Shown here piece after piece: positions 37,001 to 47,000 of a stretch of DNA of 64,000 nucleotides. The DNA is taken from positions 992,001 through 1,056,000 of the forward strand of contig NZ_CP015098.1 in assembly GCF_001611795.1 (NCBI RefSeq), read 5' to 3'. This DNA comes from Streptomyces qaidamensis (lineage in GTDB: Bacteria > Actinomycetota > Actinomycetes > Streptomycetales > Streptomycetaceae). The position numbers and the translations under genes were made by a program. How positions within the stretch are numbered: position 1 is the stretch's first letter; each line of letters starts with the position of its first letter. Below the pieces are notes generated by a model, which was not told the origin of the DNA, did no database searches, and worked only from the letters and a program-made list of their open reading frames with translations.

Positions 37001-40000
37001 CCAGCGCCGACCGCAACACCAACGCCAGATTCACCACACCCCGGTGCCCGACCTGCACACCCTTCGGACGCCCCGTCGAACCCGACGTATAGATCACATA
37101 CGCCAGCTGATCCGACGCCGTCGTCACCTCGGGCGCACTCGCCGAAAGCCCGGCCAGCACACCCACCACAGCCGGATCGTCCAGCCACACCACACGGCCA
37201 TGCACCGCATCCACCGGCAGCCCCCCGGCCACCGACCGCTCACCCACCAACACCTGCACACCCGCATCCGCGAGCATGAACTCAAGACGATCAGACGGGT
37301 ATTCGGGGTCGAGCGGCAGATACGCGCCACCCGCCTGCCACACCGCGAGCACCGCCACGACCATGTCCACCCCACGCGGCAGACACAGACCGACCACCGA
37401 CTCCGCACCCACACCCATACCGCGCAGGAGATGCGCCAGACGATTCGCCCGAACCATCAACCCGCCATACGTCACCGACTCCCCACCCGCCACCACAGCC
37501 ACAGCGTCAGGCACCGCAACCGCCCGCTCCGCGATCAGCTCATGCACCCCACCCACCGACGGCAACGCCACACACCCACCATCACCACCCGCCACCAACT
37601 CCTCGCACTCACCCACGGCCAGCACCGACAAGTCACCCACCCGCTGACCCGCATCCGCGGCCACCGCCTCCAGCACCGTCACCAGATGCGCACCGAGACG
37701 CTCCATCGTCGCCGCGTCGAACAGCGCGGTGCTGTACTGGACCTCACCCGCCAGACCCTCACCGGTGTCCCCGACCCTGACCGCCAGGTCGACGCCTATG
37801 AGCATCGGCCGGTCGGCCGAGAAGTCCGCGGTGAGCTCGGCTCCGCCCTCCCACAGGAGGTCGGCCTTCCGCTGGGCCGTGCCGGCCGCGGTGTCCGCCG
37901 TGTCGTAGTTGAAGAGGACCTGGAAGAGGGGGCTGCGCGAGCGGTCGCGGTCCACGACGAGGTCGTCCACGAGCTGCTCGAACGGCAGGTCCTGGTGTGC
38001 GTACGCGCCGAGGGCGGTTTCCCGTACGCGGCCGAGGAGTTCGGCGAACGTCGGGTCGCCGGAGAGGTCGGTGCGCATGACGAGGGTGTTGACGAAGAAG
38101 CCGATGAGACCCTCGGTCTCGGTCCGGTTCCGGTTCGCGATCGGGGTGCCCACGACCACGTCGTCCGTGCCGGCGTAGCGCCCCAGCAGCAAGCTGAAGG
38201 CCGCCAGCGACATCATCGACATGGTCACGCCATGCGCGCGGGCGAGGGCACGCAACCGCCCCGCCGTCTGCGCCGGCACGGCGAACTCCACCACTCCGCC
38301 GTCAGCCGAGCGGACCGCGGGCCTCGCGCGGTCGGTGGGCAGTTCCAGCGTCGGCAGGCCGCCGAGCCGGTCCCGCCAGTACGCGAGCTGGGCGTCGAGG
38401 ACGTCGCCCGTCAGCGACTGCCTCTGCCACACCGCGAAGTCCGCGTACTGCACGGGCAGCGGCGGCAGCGGGTCCGGGCCACCAGTCCGGAAGGCGTCGT
38501 ACAGCGCCATCAGCTCGCGCCGCAGGACCCGCCCTGACCACTCGTCCGACACCACGTGGTGCATCGACAGCGCGAGCACATGCTCCTGCGCCGCCACCCT
38601 CACCAGCGTCGCGCGCAGCAGCGGCCCCTGGGCCAGGTCGAACGGCACCTGCGCGTCCGAGGCCACCACGGCCCGTACGGCGACCACCGGGTCCGCCCCG
38701 GCCGGCACCTCCACGACCCGCAGGTCGAACGGCGCCGGCTCGTCGATCACCTGGTGCACCACGCCGTCCGCACCGGCCACCAGGCGCGTCCGCAGCACCT
38801 CGTGCCGCGCGACCACACCACCCAGCGCCGCATGCAACGCCGCCACGTCCAGGGCGCCTCGCAGGCGCAGGTGCAGCGGGGAGATGAACTCGGTCGATCC
38901 CGGATCGAACTGATCGAGGAACCACAGGCGCTGCTGGCCGAAGGAGAGCGGCAGGGCCTGGTCCCGATCGATCCGCGTCACCGGCGGAGCGGTGTCACGC
39001 GCCGCGCCCTCGACGACCGCGGCGAAGCCCCGCAGCGTCGGCTCGTTGAAGAGCGCAGACAGCGGAATCTTGACGCCGAACACCTCGCGAATACGGGAGA
39101 CCGCCTGCGTGGCGACCAGCGAGTGCCCGCCCAGGTCGAAGAAGTTGCCCTCCACGCCGACCCGCTCGACACCGAGGATCTCTGCCCAGACGTCGGCCAG
39201 AAGTTCCTCAGTGGTGGTGACCGGGGCCGCGAATTCCTCGACGTCGGCCTGGTGAACCTGCGGTTCGGGCAGTGCGGCGTGGTTGAGTTTGCCGTTGGCG
39301 GTGAGCGGCAGTTCGCTCAGTTCCACGAAAACGGACGGGACCATGTATTCCGGCAGCCGGTCACCAAGGAATCCGCGCAGTTCCCCGACCGCGGGAATCC
39401 CGGTTTCCCCATCACCCGGGACGAGATACGCCACAAGCCGACGTTCCGCACCCACGCCACTGGCGGTCACCACCGCGGAAGCAATCAATGCGTGACCGAC
39501 CAGCGCGGCCTCGACCTCACCCGGCTCGATCCGATACCCACGCACCTTGATCTGACCGTCCGCACGACCCACGAACTCCAGCCGGCCATCAGCCAGCCAC
39601 CGGACCCGGTCACCCGTCCGATACATCCGCCCACCATCCCCGGCGAACGGATCAGCGACAAACCGCTCACCGGTCAGACCAGCACGGCCGACATAACCCC
39701 GCGCCACCTGCGAACCCGCAACGAACAACTCACCGACCACACCCACCGGAACCGGGTTCAAAAACCCGTCCAGCACATACACCCGCACATTCCCCAGCGG
39801 CCGGCCCAGACCCACCACACCATCCGCGAGACCACCCACGCCCTCGACCAGCTCACCGGCGATCACACCGACCGTCGTCTCCGTCGGCCCGTAATGATTC
39901 ACCACCACCCGGTCCCCAGCCGCCTCCACCAAAGCGCGCAACCACCCCGCGGACGCGCCCTCACCACCCAGCACCAGACCCCGACGAGGAACCAGCGGAG

Positions 40001-42293
40001 CGAACTCACCACCACACCCCGCCACCAGCGCCGCCAGATGCGACGGCACCACCTTCACGAAATCAACGCCCGACTCCCGCACGAACCGCGCCACCCCACG
40101 CCCGTCCACCGCGACATCGCCATCCACCACATGCAGCACACCACCCGACACCAGACACCCGAACACCACCGTGTTGCCCAGGTCCGTCACCACCGGCTGC
40201 AACAATCCGAACCGGCCACCCGCAACGCCCCACCCGGCACGCTCCCCCACCGCAACCACATAACTCGCCAGACCACCATGAGTGACCTGAACACCCTTCG
40301 GCCGCCCCGTCGAACCCGACGTATAAACCACATACGCCAACTGCCCGGAATCGGTGTTCACGACGGGAGCGGAAGAGGGCAGCCCCGCCAGCACCGAGGA
40401 AACCCCCGCGTCATCGACAACGACCGTCCGCAGCCGCCCGACAGGCAACTCGTCCACCAAATCCTCGGTACCGACCAGCACCGTCGCCCGGCTGTCGCGC
40501 AGCATGAACCCCAGCCGCTCCACCGGATACTCCGGATCCAACGGCAAATACGCCCCACCCGCCTGCCACACCCCCACAATCGCCACGATCATGTCGACCC
40601 CACGCGGCAGACACAGCGCCACCACCGACTCCGACCCCACACCCACCGACCGCAAGTAATGCGCCAGACGATTCGCCCGACCCATCAACCCGCCATACGA
40701 CAACGCCTCCCCGCCGGCAACAACCGCCAGCGCATCCGGAACCGCAACAGCCCGCTCCGCGATCAGCCCATGCACCCCACCCACAGCCGGCAGGCCCAGG
40801 CCCTCCACACCCGAACCGCCCACCAACAGTTCACGCTCACCGGCCGACAACACCGGCAGCGCACCCACCCGCTGATCAGCATCCGCCGCCACCCCCGACA
40901 GCAGCGTCACGAGATGACCACCCAGCCGCTCCACCGTCGCCGCATCGAACAACGCGGTGCTGTACTCGAACTCGGCACCCAGCCTCGCGCCACTGTCACT
41001 CAGCACGAGACGCAGATCGAACTTCGCGACAACCCGCTCCGCAGCGCTGCCCGTACGGTCCACCGACCGATCCACCGGACCGCCGGCCGCGTCGCCAGCG
41101 CCACCGCCCTCGCTCTCGCTCTCGCTCTCGCTCTCGCTCTCCACGAAGTCGTAGTTGAACAGTGCCTGGAACAACGGCGTCCGCGAGCGATCCCGCTCCG
41201 ACACCAACGCTTCCACCACCTGCTCGAACGGCACATCCTGATGCGCATACGCACCCAGAGCCGTCTCCCGCACCCGACCCAACACCTCACGGAACGACGG
41301 ATCACCCGACAGATCCGTACGCATCACCAACGTGTTCACGAAGAACCCGATCAAGCCCTCCGTCTCCGCACGATTCCGGTTCGCCACCGGCGTGCCGACC
41401 ACCACATCGTCCGACCCCGCATGCCGACCCAGCAGCACCGCGTACGCCGACAACAGCGTCATGAACATCGAGACACCGCACTCGCGCGACAGCTCACGCA
41501 GCGACTCGACCGTCTCCTGCGGAATCTCGAACCTGGTCACCGCGCCGACCGTCGACCGGATCGGTGGCCGGGGCCGGTCGGTGGGCAGGTCCAGGGTGGG
41601 AGCGCCGTCCAACCGTCGGGACCAGTAGCCGAGTTGGCGTTCGAGTAGCTCGCCGTCGAGCCACTGCCGTTGCCACACGGCGAAGTCCGCGTACTGCACT
41701 TCGAGCGGCGGCAACGGGTCGGGCTCGCCGGCGTGGAACGCCGCGTACAGGGTCCCGAGTTCGCGGTGGAAGATCCGGTCCGACCACTCGTCGAAGACGA
41801 CGTGGTGGATCGCCAGCGCCAGTACGTGCTCCTCCGCGCCGAGCCGGAACAGAGTGGCCCGGACCAGGGGTCCCGCCGCCAGGTCGAACGGCACGGCCGC
41901 GTCCACGGCCGCCAGCTCCCGTACGGACTCCGCCGGGTCGAGGCAGTCGGACACGTCCACGACCGGCAGCGGGAACGGCGCCGGCTCGTCGATCACCTGA
42001 TGCGGCACACCGTCCGCACCGGCCACCAGGCGCGTCCGCAGCACCTCGTGCCGCGCCACGACCCCGCCCAACGCCGCGCCCAGAGCGGCCACGTCCAGGG
42101 GCCCGTTCCATGCCACGGGTGACAGCAGGGCGTACTCCACCGCCCCGGGCACCAACTGGTCCAGGAACCACAGGCGCTGCTGGGCAAAGGACAGCGGAAG
42201 GGGCCCGTCGGGACGCGGCTCCCATGCACGGCGCGATACCTGCTCTCCCCTGAGGCGTCGCTTCAGCAATTCCCGCTTGGCGTCAGAAAGCAT
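31068..42293 (-). CDS. NRPS3: three-module NRPS (C-A-T-C-A-T-C-A-T-E)
   Basis: Peptide synthetase of 3,741 aa. ATG 42293 is chosen because AGGGG lies 7 nt upstream and the protein then begins [16 protein letters not shown], a common NRPS start; the frame stays open to 42425 but adds unlikely sequence. Module 1: C ([10 protein letters not shown]), A pocket from [32 protein letters not shown] gives DLTKVGHVGK, one step from the Asp code DLTKVGHIGK. Module 2: A code DALSFGGVIK, unassigned. Module 3: A code DVGEVTAVDK, Orn-like; its T has GGDS and is followed by an epimerase ([10 protein letters not shown]). The C domain of module 3 has QHVVFDEW with Gln for the first His. The protein starts with a C domain, so it either takes a chain from the damaged upstream NRPS or an acyl starter. 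A candidate operator and a 23-bp palindrome lie upstream. Confidence 0.95.
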   Translation of the reverse strand: MLSDAKRELLKRRLRGEQVSRRAWEPRPDGPLPLSFAQQRLWFLDQLVPGAVEYALLSPVAWNGPLDVAALGAALGGVVARHEVLRTRLVAGADGVPHQVIDEPAPFPLPVVDVSDCLDPAESVRELAAVDAAVPFDLAAGPLVRATLFRLGAEEHVLALAIHHVVFDEWSDRIFHRELGTLYAAFHAGEPDPLPPLEVQYADFAVWQRQWLDGELLERQLGYWSRRLDGAPTLDLPTDRPRPPIRSTVGAVTRFEIPQETVESLRELSRECGVSMFMTLLSAYAVLLGRHAGSDDVVVGTPVANRNRAETEGLIGFFVNTLVMRTDLSGDPSFREVLGRVRETALGAYAHQDVPFEQVVEALVSERDRSRTPLFQALFNYDFVESESESESESEGGGAGDAAGGPVDRSVDRTGSAAERVVAKFDLRLVLSDSGARLGAEFEYSTALFDAATVERLGGHLVTLLSGVAADADQRVGALPVLSAGERELLVGGSGVEGLGLPAVGGVHGLIAERAVAVPDALAVVAGGEALSYGGLMGRANRLAHYLRSVGVGSESVVALCLPRGVDMIVAIVGVWQAGGAYLPLDPEYPVERLGFMLRDSRATVLVGTEDLVDELPVGRLRTVVVDDAGVSSVLAGLPSSAPVVNTDSGQLAYVVYTSGSTGRPKGVQVTHGGLASYVVAVGERAGWGVAGGRFGLLQPVVTDLGNTVVFGCLVSGGVLHVVDGDVAVDGRGVARFVRESGVDFVKVVPSHLAALVAGCGGEFAPLVPRRGLVLGGEGASAGWLRALVEAAGDRVVVNHYGPTETTVGVIAGELVEGVGGLADGVVGLGRPLGNVRVYVLDGFLNPVPVGVVGELFVAGSQVARGYVGRAGLTGERFVADPFAGDGGRMYRTGDRVRWLADGRLEFVGRADGQIKVRGYRIEPGEVEAALVGHALIASAVVTASGVGAERRLVAYLVPGDGETGIPAVGELRGFLGDRLPEYMVPSVFVELSELPLTANGKLNHAALPEPQVHQADVEEFAAPVTTTEELLADVWAEILGVERVGVEGNFFDLGGHSLVATQAVSRIREVFGVKIPLSALFNEPTLRGFAAVVEGAARDTAPPVTRIDRDQALPLSFGQQRLWFLDQFDPGSTEFISPLHLRLRGALDVAALHAALGGVVARHEVLRTRLVAGADGVVHQVIDEPAPFDLRVVEVPAGADPVVAVRAVVASDAQVPFDLAQGPLLRATLVRVAAQEHVLALSMHHVVSDEWSGRVLRRELMALYDAFRTGGPDPLPPLPVQYADFAVWQRQSLTGDVLDAQLAYWRDRLGGLPTLELPTDRARPAVRSADGGVVEFAVPAQTAGRLRALARAHGVTMSMMSLAAFSLLLGRYAGTDDVVVGTPIANRNRTETEGLIGFFVNTLVMRTDLSGDPTFAELLGRVRETALGAYAHQDLPFEQLVDDLVVDRDRSRSPLFQVLFNYDTADTAAGTAQRKADLLWEGGAELTADFSADRPMLIGVDLAVRVGDTGEGLAGEVQYSTALFDAATMERLGAHLVTVLEAVAADAGQRVGDLSVLAVGECEELVAGGDGGCVALPSVGGVHELIAERAVAVPDAVAVVAGGESVTYGGLMVRANRLAHLLRGMGVGAESVVGLCLPRGVDMVVAVLAVWQAGGAYLPLDPEYPSDRLEFMLADAGVQVLVGERSVAGGLPVDAVHGRVVWLDDPAVVGVLAGLSASAPEVTTASDQLAYVIYTSGSTGRPKGVQVGHRGVVNLALVLRSALGVEPGVRVLQFASQSFDAAVLDVVVTLAGGGALVVASSGQRRVPAELQGLVRAEGVVSASVSPSLLGVLDEAALAGVGSLFVGSERVGEAVVREWAPGRRFFVGYGPTEITVIACAGLADPDAQGAPAIGRPLANTQVYVLDEQLRPVPVGVAGELFIAGAGVARGYGGRPGLTGERFVADPFAADGSRMYRSGDVVRWLADGRLDFVGRADDQVKVRGFRVEPGEIEAVLAGHPQVRTAVVAAFGDGSDRRLAAYVVPADGVVGMPPAGELRESVSGRLPEFMVPSVFVELAGLPLTANGKLDRSALPAPEVQQSSGEGFVVPVGSTEELVAGVWAGVLGLDRVGATDSFFELGGHSLMATQVISRIREVLGVDVPVAAMFDQPTVRGLAAVVEDTVPGPLLEPVRPIDRTQPLPLSFAQQRLWFLDQLEPGSTEYNLPLPIRLDGNLDVDALRAALDAVMARHEVLRTRLVADADGVAHQVIDPPAEFPLSMVDVSGSEDPLRATEQLVAKDAMVPFDLATGPLVRACLIRLAADEHVLALSMQHVVFDEWSGRVLRRELTALYQAFHVGRPNPLPPLPVQYADFAVWQRTWLDGTELERQLDYWRAHLARLPQLDLPTDRPRPPVRRSEGAATRFTVSAETADALRAVARESGATMFMTLLAAFDVLLSRYAGAEDVVVGTPVANRNRAETEDLIGLFVNTLVMRTDLSGDPTFAELLGRVRNTALGAYAHQDLPFEQLVDHLVTERDRTLSPLFQVFFTYAAEEARDSARLLAQGTSEAEGESRPREDIRIKGTDAGTRTALFDLTLRFGDTGEGGLSGELEYSTALFDRATVETMGRHLVTVLDGVARDADVRVGELPVLSAGERERLVADGDGGEVALPAVGGVHELIARHAVVSPDAVAVVAGEESLTYGGLMALASRLAGHLQSVGVGAESVVGLCVSRGVDSVVAILAVWLAGGAYLPLDPEYPVERLEFMLADSGVEVLVGERRVVGDLGLDRSVGSVVWLENVFGEATEQHPLVSPSVVSGQLAGVIYTSGSTGRPKGTLVSHGSLVALFAGWEVAHFDGEGLRWLSVASASFDVFTGDVVRSLCSGGALVLGRVGLQVDVDEWVDVLAGAGVNALECAPRYADELVGFVEDGGSAAGLGLGGLRLVVVTTDVWRWGSVARARGVFGDGVRLLSAYGVTEASVDSTFGVLTPVPDGVGESAVPIGGPLPNTRLYVLDGLLNPVPVGVVGELFIAGPQVARGYGGRPGLTAERFVADPFAADGSRMYRSGDRVRWPAGGRLEFLGRGDQQVKVRGFRIEPGEIEAVLAGHPQIRTAVVTTFGDGSDRRLVAYAVPAEPGAGLPPVSELREFVGRSLPGFMVPSVFVESAGLPLTPNGKVDRDALPVPDGVRPELEEFVAPSNATEELLAGVWAQVLGVDRVGVHDNFFELGGDSVISIQVVARAREHGIHVTVAQLFDHQTVAGLASVAEAQSAAQAEQGLVTGDFELSPIQRWFFAQGLDRPDHFNQSMLLDVTQPVDPDLMRAAVAAVLEQHDALRSRFVRETEGDGEEGGTWVGRMTAAERADRVQVIRSSGLDDEEEWAFLNARGNEAQAGLDLADGPLLRVVVFDRGDRGQLLFLVAHHLVVDAVSLAVILEDLASAYGRIERGLPVKLPAKTTSYMSWTQRLTELAASAELAAEAPYWRAAEAEGGTMPRDRDGANTLASVQELSVTLGPDQTERLLREVPSAYGTQINDVLLSALGTVLTEWCQAPSVVVDLEGHGREDVGSDIDISRTVGWFTSVYPVVLGGTSGGSLGDGLRRTKEYLREIPRKGQGYGLLRHMTDWTPGAGAELAFNYLGQTGQAVGRADGSGGRFAPTGRALGDSQPAQGLRTHLIEINSQIALGRLELVWMYSDQVHDRATVLRLAQRYLKVLDDLIEYCCRPEAGGYTPSDFPLADVDQDLLDLIRQRFDSPDHTGEIADSGGA
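31130..35780 (-). other. NRPS3 module 3: C-A-T-E, D-basic residue (Orn-like code DVGEVTAVDK)
   Basis: C ~35780-34490 with QHVVFDEWS (first His replaced by Gln, catalytic second His kept), A ~34350-32830, T ~32790-32580 with GGDS, E ~32530-31130 with [12 protein letters not shown]. The E domain predicts a D-configured basic residue handed to the DCL of NRPS2. Confidence 0.68.
35820..38980 (-). other. NRPS3 module 2: C-A-T, unassigned code DALSFGGVIK
   Basis: C ~38980-37700 ([11 protein letters not shown]), A ~37560-36070, T ~36030-35820. The A domain is nearly identical to NRPS1 A3 over most of its length at DNA level, so the same substrate is expected at both positions. Confidence 0.75.
39020..42210 (-). 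other. NRPS3 module 1: C-A-T, aspartate
   Basis: C ~42210-40930, A ~40790-39260, T ~39220-39020 (LGGHS). Code DLTKVGHVGK by manual alignment; the closest known code is Asp (DLTKVGHIGK) and Asn (DLTKLGEVGK) is the alternative. The C domain carries an [11 protein letters not shown] linker (41105-41140). Confidence 0.75.
41105..41140 (-). repeat. Glu-Ser dipeptide repeat in NRPS3 module 1 C domain
   Basis: A 6-bp GAGAGC-type unit repeated about five and a half times encodes [11 protein letters not shown] in the same variable loop after FNYD. Likely a flexible acidic linker and prone to slippage. Confidence 0.9.
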
Positions 42294-42374
42294 CAGTTGT
42301 CCCCTGCAATGAGAAAGCTGAATGTGCGCATGACGGTGCGTCGTCGGGAGAAGCCCCCGCCTCACCATGGCACA

Positions 42375-42397
42375 CCGCTGGATCATTGATCCAGCGG
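42375..42397. promoter_or_regulatory. 23-bp palindrome before NRPS3
   Basis: Perfect 11-bp arms (CCGCTGGATCA and its reverse complement) around one central base, 82 nt before the NRPS3 start. With a 1-nt centre it cannot fold as a good RNA hairpin, so a dimeric DNA-binding protein is the more likely reader. I found no second copy. Confidence 0.55.
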
Positions 42398-42446
42398 CGT
42401 CGTGGCGTATGTGGCGTGCGGTCACCGGCAGTTATTCCGGCACCGT

Positions 42447-42475
42447 GTTCAACTGCTGCGCGGCGGCGTTTGAAC
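42447..42475 (-). promoter_or_regulatory. Candidate operator site C (upstream of NRPS3)
   Basis: Minus-strand GTTCAAA, 15 nt, GTTGAAC, with inner CAGTTGAAC. Near edge 154 nt before the NRPS3 start. Same arms and spacing as sites A and B. Confidence 0.6.
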
Positions 42476-42543
42476 GCACTGTCGCGCGCTCCCGGGGCGC
42501 TGTCCGCAGCGGGCCGCGGCGGCCTCTCGCGCCCTGTCCCGCC

Positions 42544-43308
42544 TTACGGCCGCGTGGCGGCGAGTTCGTACAGATCCGTTCCGGCGAGCTTGGGCTGCTG
42601 GTTCACCGCGACGGTGAAGCCGTGCCGTTCGAGGAGGTCGGTCAGGGTCCGGAGCCTGCCGGGTCGTGGACCTCGGCGACGATATGGCCGATCAGCGGCC
42701 AGTGGTCGTCCTCGATTCCCGCCAGGACCAGGTGTTCCGCGCGCTCCACGTCGATCTTCAACAGGCTGACCTCCGGCAGGTCGTGGGCCCTGATCAGATC
42801 GGACACGGTGAGCGTGGGCACGGACATGTCGATACCGCGGTGCAGATCCTTGACCATCTCGCCGATGTATTCCTCCGGGATTCCGGTGTTGCGCAGAAAT
42901 ACGCGGGTGTTCTCGTCGTCCGCCTGCTGGTCGGCGAACAGCCCGGAGTTTCCGGTCGACCTCGGGTAATAGGTGAATGTCGCCTCGCCGGCCCGGTCGG
43001 CCACCGCACTGCGTACGGCGACGGCGCCCGGCAGATGGCTGCGCAGATTCGCCTCCAGACAGGAGAACGTGGTCGGCGCGGGTTCCACGGACACGATCCT
43101 GAGATCGGGCGCTTCCCAGCCGAACATCAGCGAGACGATTCCGATGTTCGCCCCGATGTCGAGGACGGTGTCCCGGGCCGCAGCGCGTCCGCGGCCGACT
43201 TGTAGAGCCCCGCGTCCACGGCCTCCGCCCACAGGACCTTGGCGCCGGGCTGACGCAGGTGATCCTGCGCCCGTTGGGGAGTTCGTACGTGCTGGTCTGC
43301 CCCGTCAT
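42544..43308 (-). pseudogene. FkbM-family SAM-dependent methyltransferase, frameshifted
   Basis: The protein starts at ATG 43308 (MTGQTSTYELPNGRRITC), then the frame breaks. The motif I core (DTVLDIGANIGIVSLMFGW) and the body through VSLLKIDVERAEHLVL are in a second frame (43232-42660). The C-terminus (RTLTDLLERHGFTVAVNQQPKLAGTDLYELAATRP) returns to the first. Rebuilding it needs about three small indels: near 43260, at a GGGAC that should read GGGGAC (~43170), and near 42660. All domain motifs survive, so sequencing or assembly error is more likely than true decay. FkbM enzymes in NRPS clusters usually O-methylate sugars or hydroxyls; the target here is unknown. Its start overlaps the stop of the preceding reading frame (ATGA). 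Confidence 0.75.
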
Positions 43309-43391
43309 GCGGAGTTGCGGGTGATCTCGGCGCTCAGGTACGCGCCCACGGCCTCAGGGGCGAGTGCCGCCCGGTTCGGCCTCGGGACCAT
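43305..43391 (-). pseudogene. C-terminal remnant of the gene preceding FkbM
   Basis: A 28-codon open end reads VPRPNRAALAPEAVGAYLSAEI-TRNSA and stops in TGA overlapping the FkbM ATG (ATGA coupling). It has no complete upstream frame. It is probably the true 3' end of the gene that fills the damaged region; which protein it belongs to cannot be read. Confidence 0.4.
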
Positions 43392-43870
43392 GACCTGGGC
43401 GCGTCCGCGAGGTCCCGCTCACCGGGCTCTCGATCACCTGGTGCGCGAAGTAGTCCGAGAGGCTCGCGCACGCGGCGCGGAGTCGGCGAAAGAAGGTGGT
43501 CCGAACGAGGGCGCGCATGACCGCAGACGCTTGGCGCGGTTCCGGTTGGCGATCTCCTCCGTCGGCTCCAGGCGTCGAAGGCGGCGAGGAGCGTCATGAA
43601 CATCGTCGCCGGAGCTGGGTGGACTACGAGCGGCCGGGGCCGGTCTCGGGTCCGGGGGTGAGTACGTCACCGGAGAGCCACTCGCTCCATGCCGCGAAGT
43701 CGGCGTACTGCAGGGCCAGCGGCTCGAGGGCGGAACGCCTGCCGCGGCGAGTCGGCGACGCGTCGAAGACCACCGCAGCTCTCGTGTCGCAGGCGAACGC
43801 GCGAGTCGACCGCCAGGCGAAGGGCTGCGCGGCGGCGCGATGAGGCGCCGGCGAGGGCCGTGAGCCGTCG

Positions 43871-44084
43871 CGCTACGTAGGAGCTCCCGGACTGCGCGGT
43901 CAGCAGGTAGGGGCCCTCCTTCTGCACCCGCAGCATCTCGCCGATGTACGTGGTCGCCATCTCCTCGACGGACGACGGCGGCGCGTCCTCGCCGGTCAGG
44001 CCGCGTTCCTGCAACCCGTAGAACCGCTGTCCCTCGGCCAGGTGCCCGGCGACCTCGGCGAACGCGGCGACCTCGCCGGTCAAG
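43871..44084 (-). repeat. 214-bp TE repeat, copy in the damaged region
   Basis: Identical to 286-499. Flanks are degraded versions of the same TE region with missing bases, then condensation-domain fragments follow, an order not expected in a real NRPS. Confidence 0.9.
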
Positions 44085-47000
44085 CTGCTGCGTGCGTAGC
44101 TGCTGCGTACGGTCCGCCATGCACGGGGCGGGCGGCCGCCCGCCGCGGCGTCGGGTGGTCGAAGAGGTCCGACGCGATCCACGTGGATCAGCCCCGACGC
44201 GACCGACGGGTGGCGAGCAGCGAGTGCCGCCCAGCTCGAAGAAGTTGTCGTGGGCGCCGATCCGGTCCAACCCGAGCACCTCGGACCAGACACCGCGAGG
44301 GCCCCTCCGCCGGGGAGGCCCGGCGGCCGATGACAGCTTCGGATCGGGCTCCATGTCTCCCGGCTCGATCCGGTGGCACGACCAGCTTGCCGTTCGTCCG
44401 TGAGCGGCAGCATGTTGACTCGGGCGAAGGATGTCCGGGACCATGTAGGCAGCCGAGCGTGGAGCTCGCCGCAGGTCGGCGCCGCCGAAGACGCCGAACC
44501 GCAGGTCGGTGGGCGCGCGGGTCGGTCGGAACAGTTCCGGAGTGGCGCGGGTCACGACCGCCGCTCGGCGGCGTGAGCGCCGCCTCGATCTCGCCCGGCT
44601 CGATCCGGAAGCCGCGGACCAGACCTGACCGTCGGAGAAGGCCGACGAATTCGAGCTGGATCACGGGCCACCAGCGGGCGGGGTCGACCCGACGGTACAA
44701 GCGCGTGCCGTCGGCGGCGAACGGGACGTTAGCGTGCGGCGACGTGGACACCCTTGGGGCGGCCCGCGCGCGACGACCGGTGCCGCACGTGTACAGCTCG
44801 TCACACCGGTGGGTACGGGCATGAGGTGCTCGTCCAGTACGAGGGCCCGGCTCGGCGACGGGCCGGGGTCGTCGACGACGGCCTCCATGCAACGGCGCGA
44901 CCGTCGCGTCCGCCTGTACGCCGGTCATCACATCGGTGAGTACGTCGGTCAGTGTCGCCGCGTGATGCTGCGGCGTCACCACGCCTTCGTGCCGCTGTCG
45001 CCCAGCATGAAGGCGAGCCGCTCGTGACGGGTGCGCCGGGTCGGGGAGAGGTAGCGGCCGCCGCCGCCAGACGCGAGCATGGCAGTGACCATGTCGGCAC
45101 CGCGGTCCAGGCGCACGTCCGCGACCAGTCTCCGCGGCTCGCCGCGCTCCACCCCGCCGGTGCACGACCACGCCGCCGCCGGAAGCATCAGTCACCGTCG
45201 GAGCGTCGAAACTGAACGACGCGAACTGCAGCATCCGCACCCGCCGAAGGTCTCCGGCCACGCCGCGAGGAGGCCCCACGTTAGACCTGGACACCCTTCG
45301 GCGGCCCGTCGAGCCCGACGTGTAGATCACGTACGCCAGCTGGTCCCGGCCGAAGTCGTCACCTCGGGCGCCTGGCGGCAGCCGGCGGATCTCGGCGACG
45401 GTGCCGGGGTCGTCGACGACGAGCAAGGGCGCCCCGGGCGTCCGCCTGTCGAGCCATCACCGGGTACGACGGCAGTGTCCACGAGATGCTGCTGCCCACC
45501 ACCACCTTCGTGCCGCTGTCGGCGAGCATGAACTCGAGCCGGTCGGCCGGGTACTCCGGGTCCAGGGCAGGTACGCGCCACCGGCCTGCCAGACCGCGAG
45601 CATGCCACGACCATGTCCACCCACGCGGCAGGCACAGCCCCACCACCGACTCCGGGGCCACGCCGGCATACCGCAGGAGTGCGCCAGACGGTCGCCCGAA
45701 CCATCAACTCCGCGTATACGAGCTGACTGCTCGCCGCCACCACAGCCACCGCGTCGGCGTCAGGCGCCGCCCGCTCCGCGATCAGCTCATGCACCCCCAC
45801 CGCGGCAGCTCGACCCGCGACGCGTTCCACTCCGCCACCAGCTCACGCTCGGCCCGCCGACAGCACCGGCAGCTCACCACCGGTCGCGTGGGGTCGAGCA
45901 CACGGCGTCCCAGCAGGTGACGATGTGCCCCGCCATCCGCTCGACCGTCGCCGCGTCGAACAGCGCGGTGCTGTACTGCAGCTCGCCGACGAGACCACCG
46001 TGGCCGGCGCGGGAACCGTCGCTGTCGCTGTCGCCCAGCGAGAAGCAGGTCGAACTTCGCCGGGAGACTGCCCGCGAGGAAGTCGGTCGCGAGAGCGTCC
46101 GGGCCGAAGAGGTCACCGTCGGCCCGGGAGGGCTCCCGGTTCCCGGGACTCGTACGTGAACAGACCTGGAACAGCGGCGTCCGGGACCGGTCCCGCTCAC
46201 CGACCAGCTCGTCCACGAGCTGCTCGAACGGCAGGTCCTGGTGCGCGTAAGCCGCGAGAGCCGTCTCGCGCACGCGGCCGAGGAGTTCGGCGAAAGAAGG
46301 GTCTCCGGACAGGTCCGTCGCATGACGAGCGTGTTGACGAAGAATCCGATCAGGCCCTCCGTCTCGGCGCGGTTCCGGTTGGCGACCGGCGTACCCACCA
46401 CCACGTCCTCCGAGCCCGCGTAGCGGCTCAACAGGACGTCGAAGGCGGCGAGGAGCGTCATGAACATCGTCGTCCCGTTCACGCGACAGGACGCGCAGCG
46501 CCTCGGCCGTATGCGCGGGCACGGTGAACCGGAGCGCCGCACCCTGGGTGGACGTACCGCCGGCCGGGGCCGGTCGGTGGGCAGCTCCAGTACCGGCGCG
46601 CCCGCCAAGTGCCGCGCCAGTAGGCGAGTTGGCCGTCCAGTACGTCACCGGAGAGCCACTGCCGCTGCCAGCGCGAAGTCGGCGTACTGCAGGGCCAGCG
46701 GCTGGAGCGGATTCGGCACGCCCGCGCGGAACGCCTCGTAGAGGGCGGCGAGCTCACGCTGGAAACACCTGATCCGACCACTCGTCGAAGACGACGTGGT
46801 GCACCGACAGCATCAGGACGTGCTCGTCGGGAGCCACCCGGATCAGCATGGCGCTCGATCGGCGGGCCGTCCGCCAGGGCGAACGGCAGCACCGCATCGG
46901 CGGCGACCAGTTCGCGGCGGCGGCCACCGGGTCGCGCTCCGCGGAGACGTCGACGAGCGCGAGCGGGAAGGTGTCAGCCGGCTGGTCGATCACCTGGTAC

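Larger units (their letters stand above)
42294..42543 (-). promoter_or_regulatory. NRPS3 upstream region, 250 bp
   Basis: Non-coding gap between FkbM and NRPS3, long for this otherwise tightly packed operon. It holds operator site C (42447-42475) and a 23-bp palindrome (42375-42397), followed by the AGGGG ribosome site. An internal promoter for NRPS3-NRPS2-NRPS1 is likely here. Confidence 0.65.

Noticed and set aside
42294..42425. Longer NRPS3 start at 42425
   Set aside because: It would translate through the palindrome and low-complexity leader. ATG 42293 has a good ribosome site and a typical NRPS N-terminus.
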